A DNA stretch of 60,344 nt, taken from the NCBI RefSeq assembly GCF_947494025.1, contig NZ_CANLTQ010000016.1, forward strand, positions 1 to 60,344, in the 5' to 3' direction. Within the stretch, counting starts at the first letter, position 1. Each line of letters opens with the position of its first letter. Of this stretch, positions 60,283-60,344 are shown piece after piece. Both the position numbers and the translations under genes were made by a program. The stretch comes from an uncultured Jannaschia sp. GTDB taxonomy: Bacteria; Pseudomonadota; Alphaproteobacteria; Rhodobacterales; Rhodobacteraceae. The notes beneath the pieces were generated by a model. It saw only the letters and a program-made list of their open reading frames with translations, did not search any database and was not told the origin of the DNA.

Positions 60283-60344
60283 TTAATCAGGCGCGTATCC
60301 TGCGGCACTGAAGAAGTTCAGGCACTCCTTGGGATCGAACAGGC
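60283..60344 (-). CDS. 3' tip of an IS630-like transposase (continues beyond window)
   Basis: The minus-strand frame reads LFDPKECLNFFSAAGYAPD and stops at TAA (60283-60285). PxECxNxFxxAGY is the C-terminal signature of IS630/Tc1-type transposases. Only these 20 or so codons are in the window, so the state of the rest is unknown. The 112 bases between it and the hydrolase gene hold no gene. Confidence 0.6.
   Translation of the reverse strand, partial: LFDPKECLNFFSAAGYAPD

Overview
The window reads as a piece of a GC-rich alphaproteobacterial accessory replicon (plasmid, chromid or a large island), most likely from the Rhodobacterales. Reasons: a RepC-type replication initiator (55.6-56.8 kb), an A2-type caa3 oxidase fused to an alternative complex III operon, a KaiC-like ATPase/HWE kinase pair, many GTG starts with 4-base start/stop overlaps, and an unusual load of toxin-antitoxin pairs, recombinases, insertion-sequence pieces and decayed genes. 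These assignments are made by eye from motifs; no database search was run.

0-16.7 kb is a mobile/defence region: the end of an IS3-family element, a lipoprotein, an MNT nucleotidyltransferase with a broken HEPN partner, a TPR protein, an AbrB-like protein, a HTH/PIN pair, a small tyrosine recombinase, a stand-alone BRCT-like protein, then the most interesting locus of the window (7.4-13.2 kb): a minus-strand operon for an MBL-fold protein, a 759-residue E2-E1-JAB ubiquitin-type fusion and a patatin-like phospholipase, facing a divergent XRE repressor plus ImmA/IrrE (COG2856) peptidase. It resembles a CBASS type II module with CapH/CapP-like control but has no cyclic-nucleotide synthase and no visible ubiquitin-like protein. 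Two VapBC modules with clear palindromic operators, a GDPD phosphodiesterase, a serine resolvase and a shattered scpB follow.

17-21.4 kb carries a GT8 glycosyltransferase overlapping an NAD-dependent epimerase, a catalase-family haem protein, and two decayed genes (a DUF1440-like membrane protein and a YdeP-like molybdopterin oxidoreductase C-terminus). 21.66-33.35 kb is one tight plus-strand operon: ActA-F of alternative complex III, a small membrane protein, SCO, and caa3 oxidase subunits II, I, III and IV. Together these form a quinol-to-oxygen electron path: quinol -> ACIII -> haem c of ActE/CoxB -> CuA -> haem a/a3-CuB.

33.4-34.9 kb is a decayed, internally deleted second copy of the KaiC/HWE kinase pair whose intact, inverted copy lies at 52.4-55.0 kb. 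34.9-38.6 kb holds an alpha/beta-hydrolase-DehI fusion, a flavodoxin-fold reductase and IS256/IS3 debris. 38.7-40.4 kb has two divergent Crp/Fnr regulators. 40.6-49.5 kb is a sugar-oxidation operon: TPP enzyme, enolase-superfamily dehydratase, membrane protein, gluconate-2-dehydrogenase subunit 3, GMC oxidoreductase, GH15 glucosidase and SMP-30 lactonase. A truncated antiporter, a GT9-like glycosyltransferase and glycosyltransferase debris follow. 55.1-57.0 kb is the replication region (repC with hairpins in its leader, and a nuclease gene interrupted by an amber codon). The window ends with a polytopic membrane protein coupled to an alpha/beta hydrolase, and the 3' tip of an IS630-like transposase.
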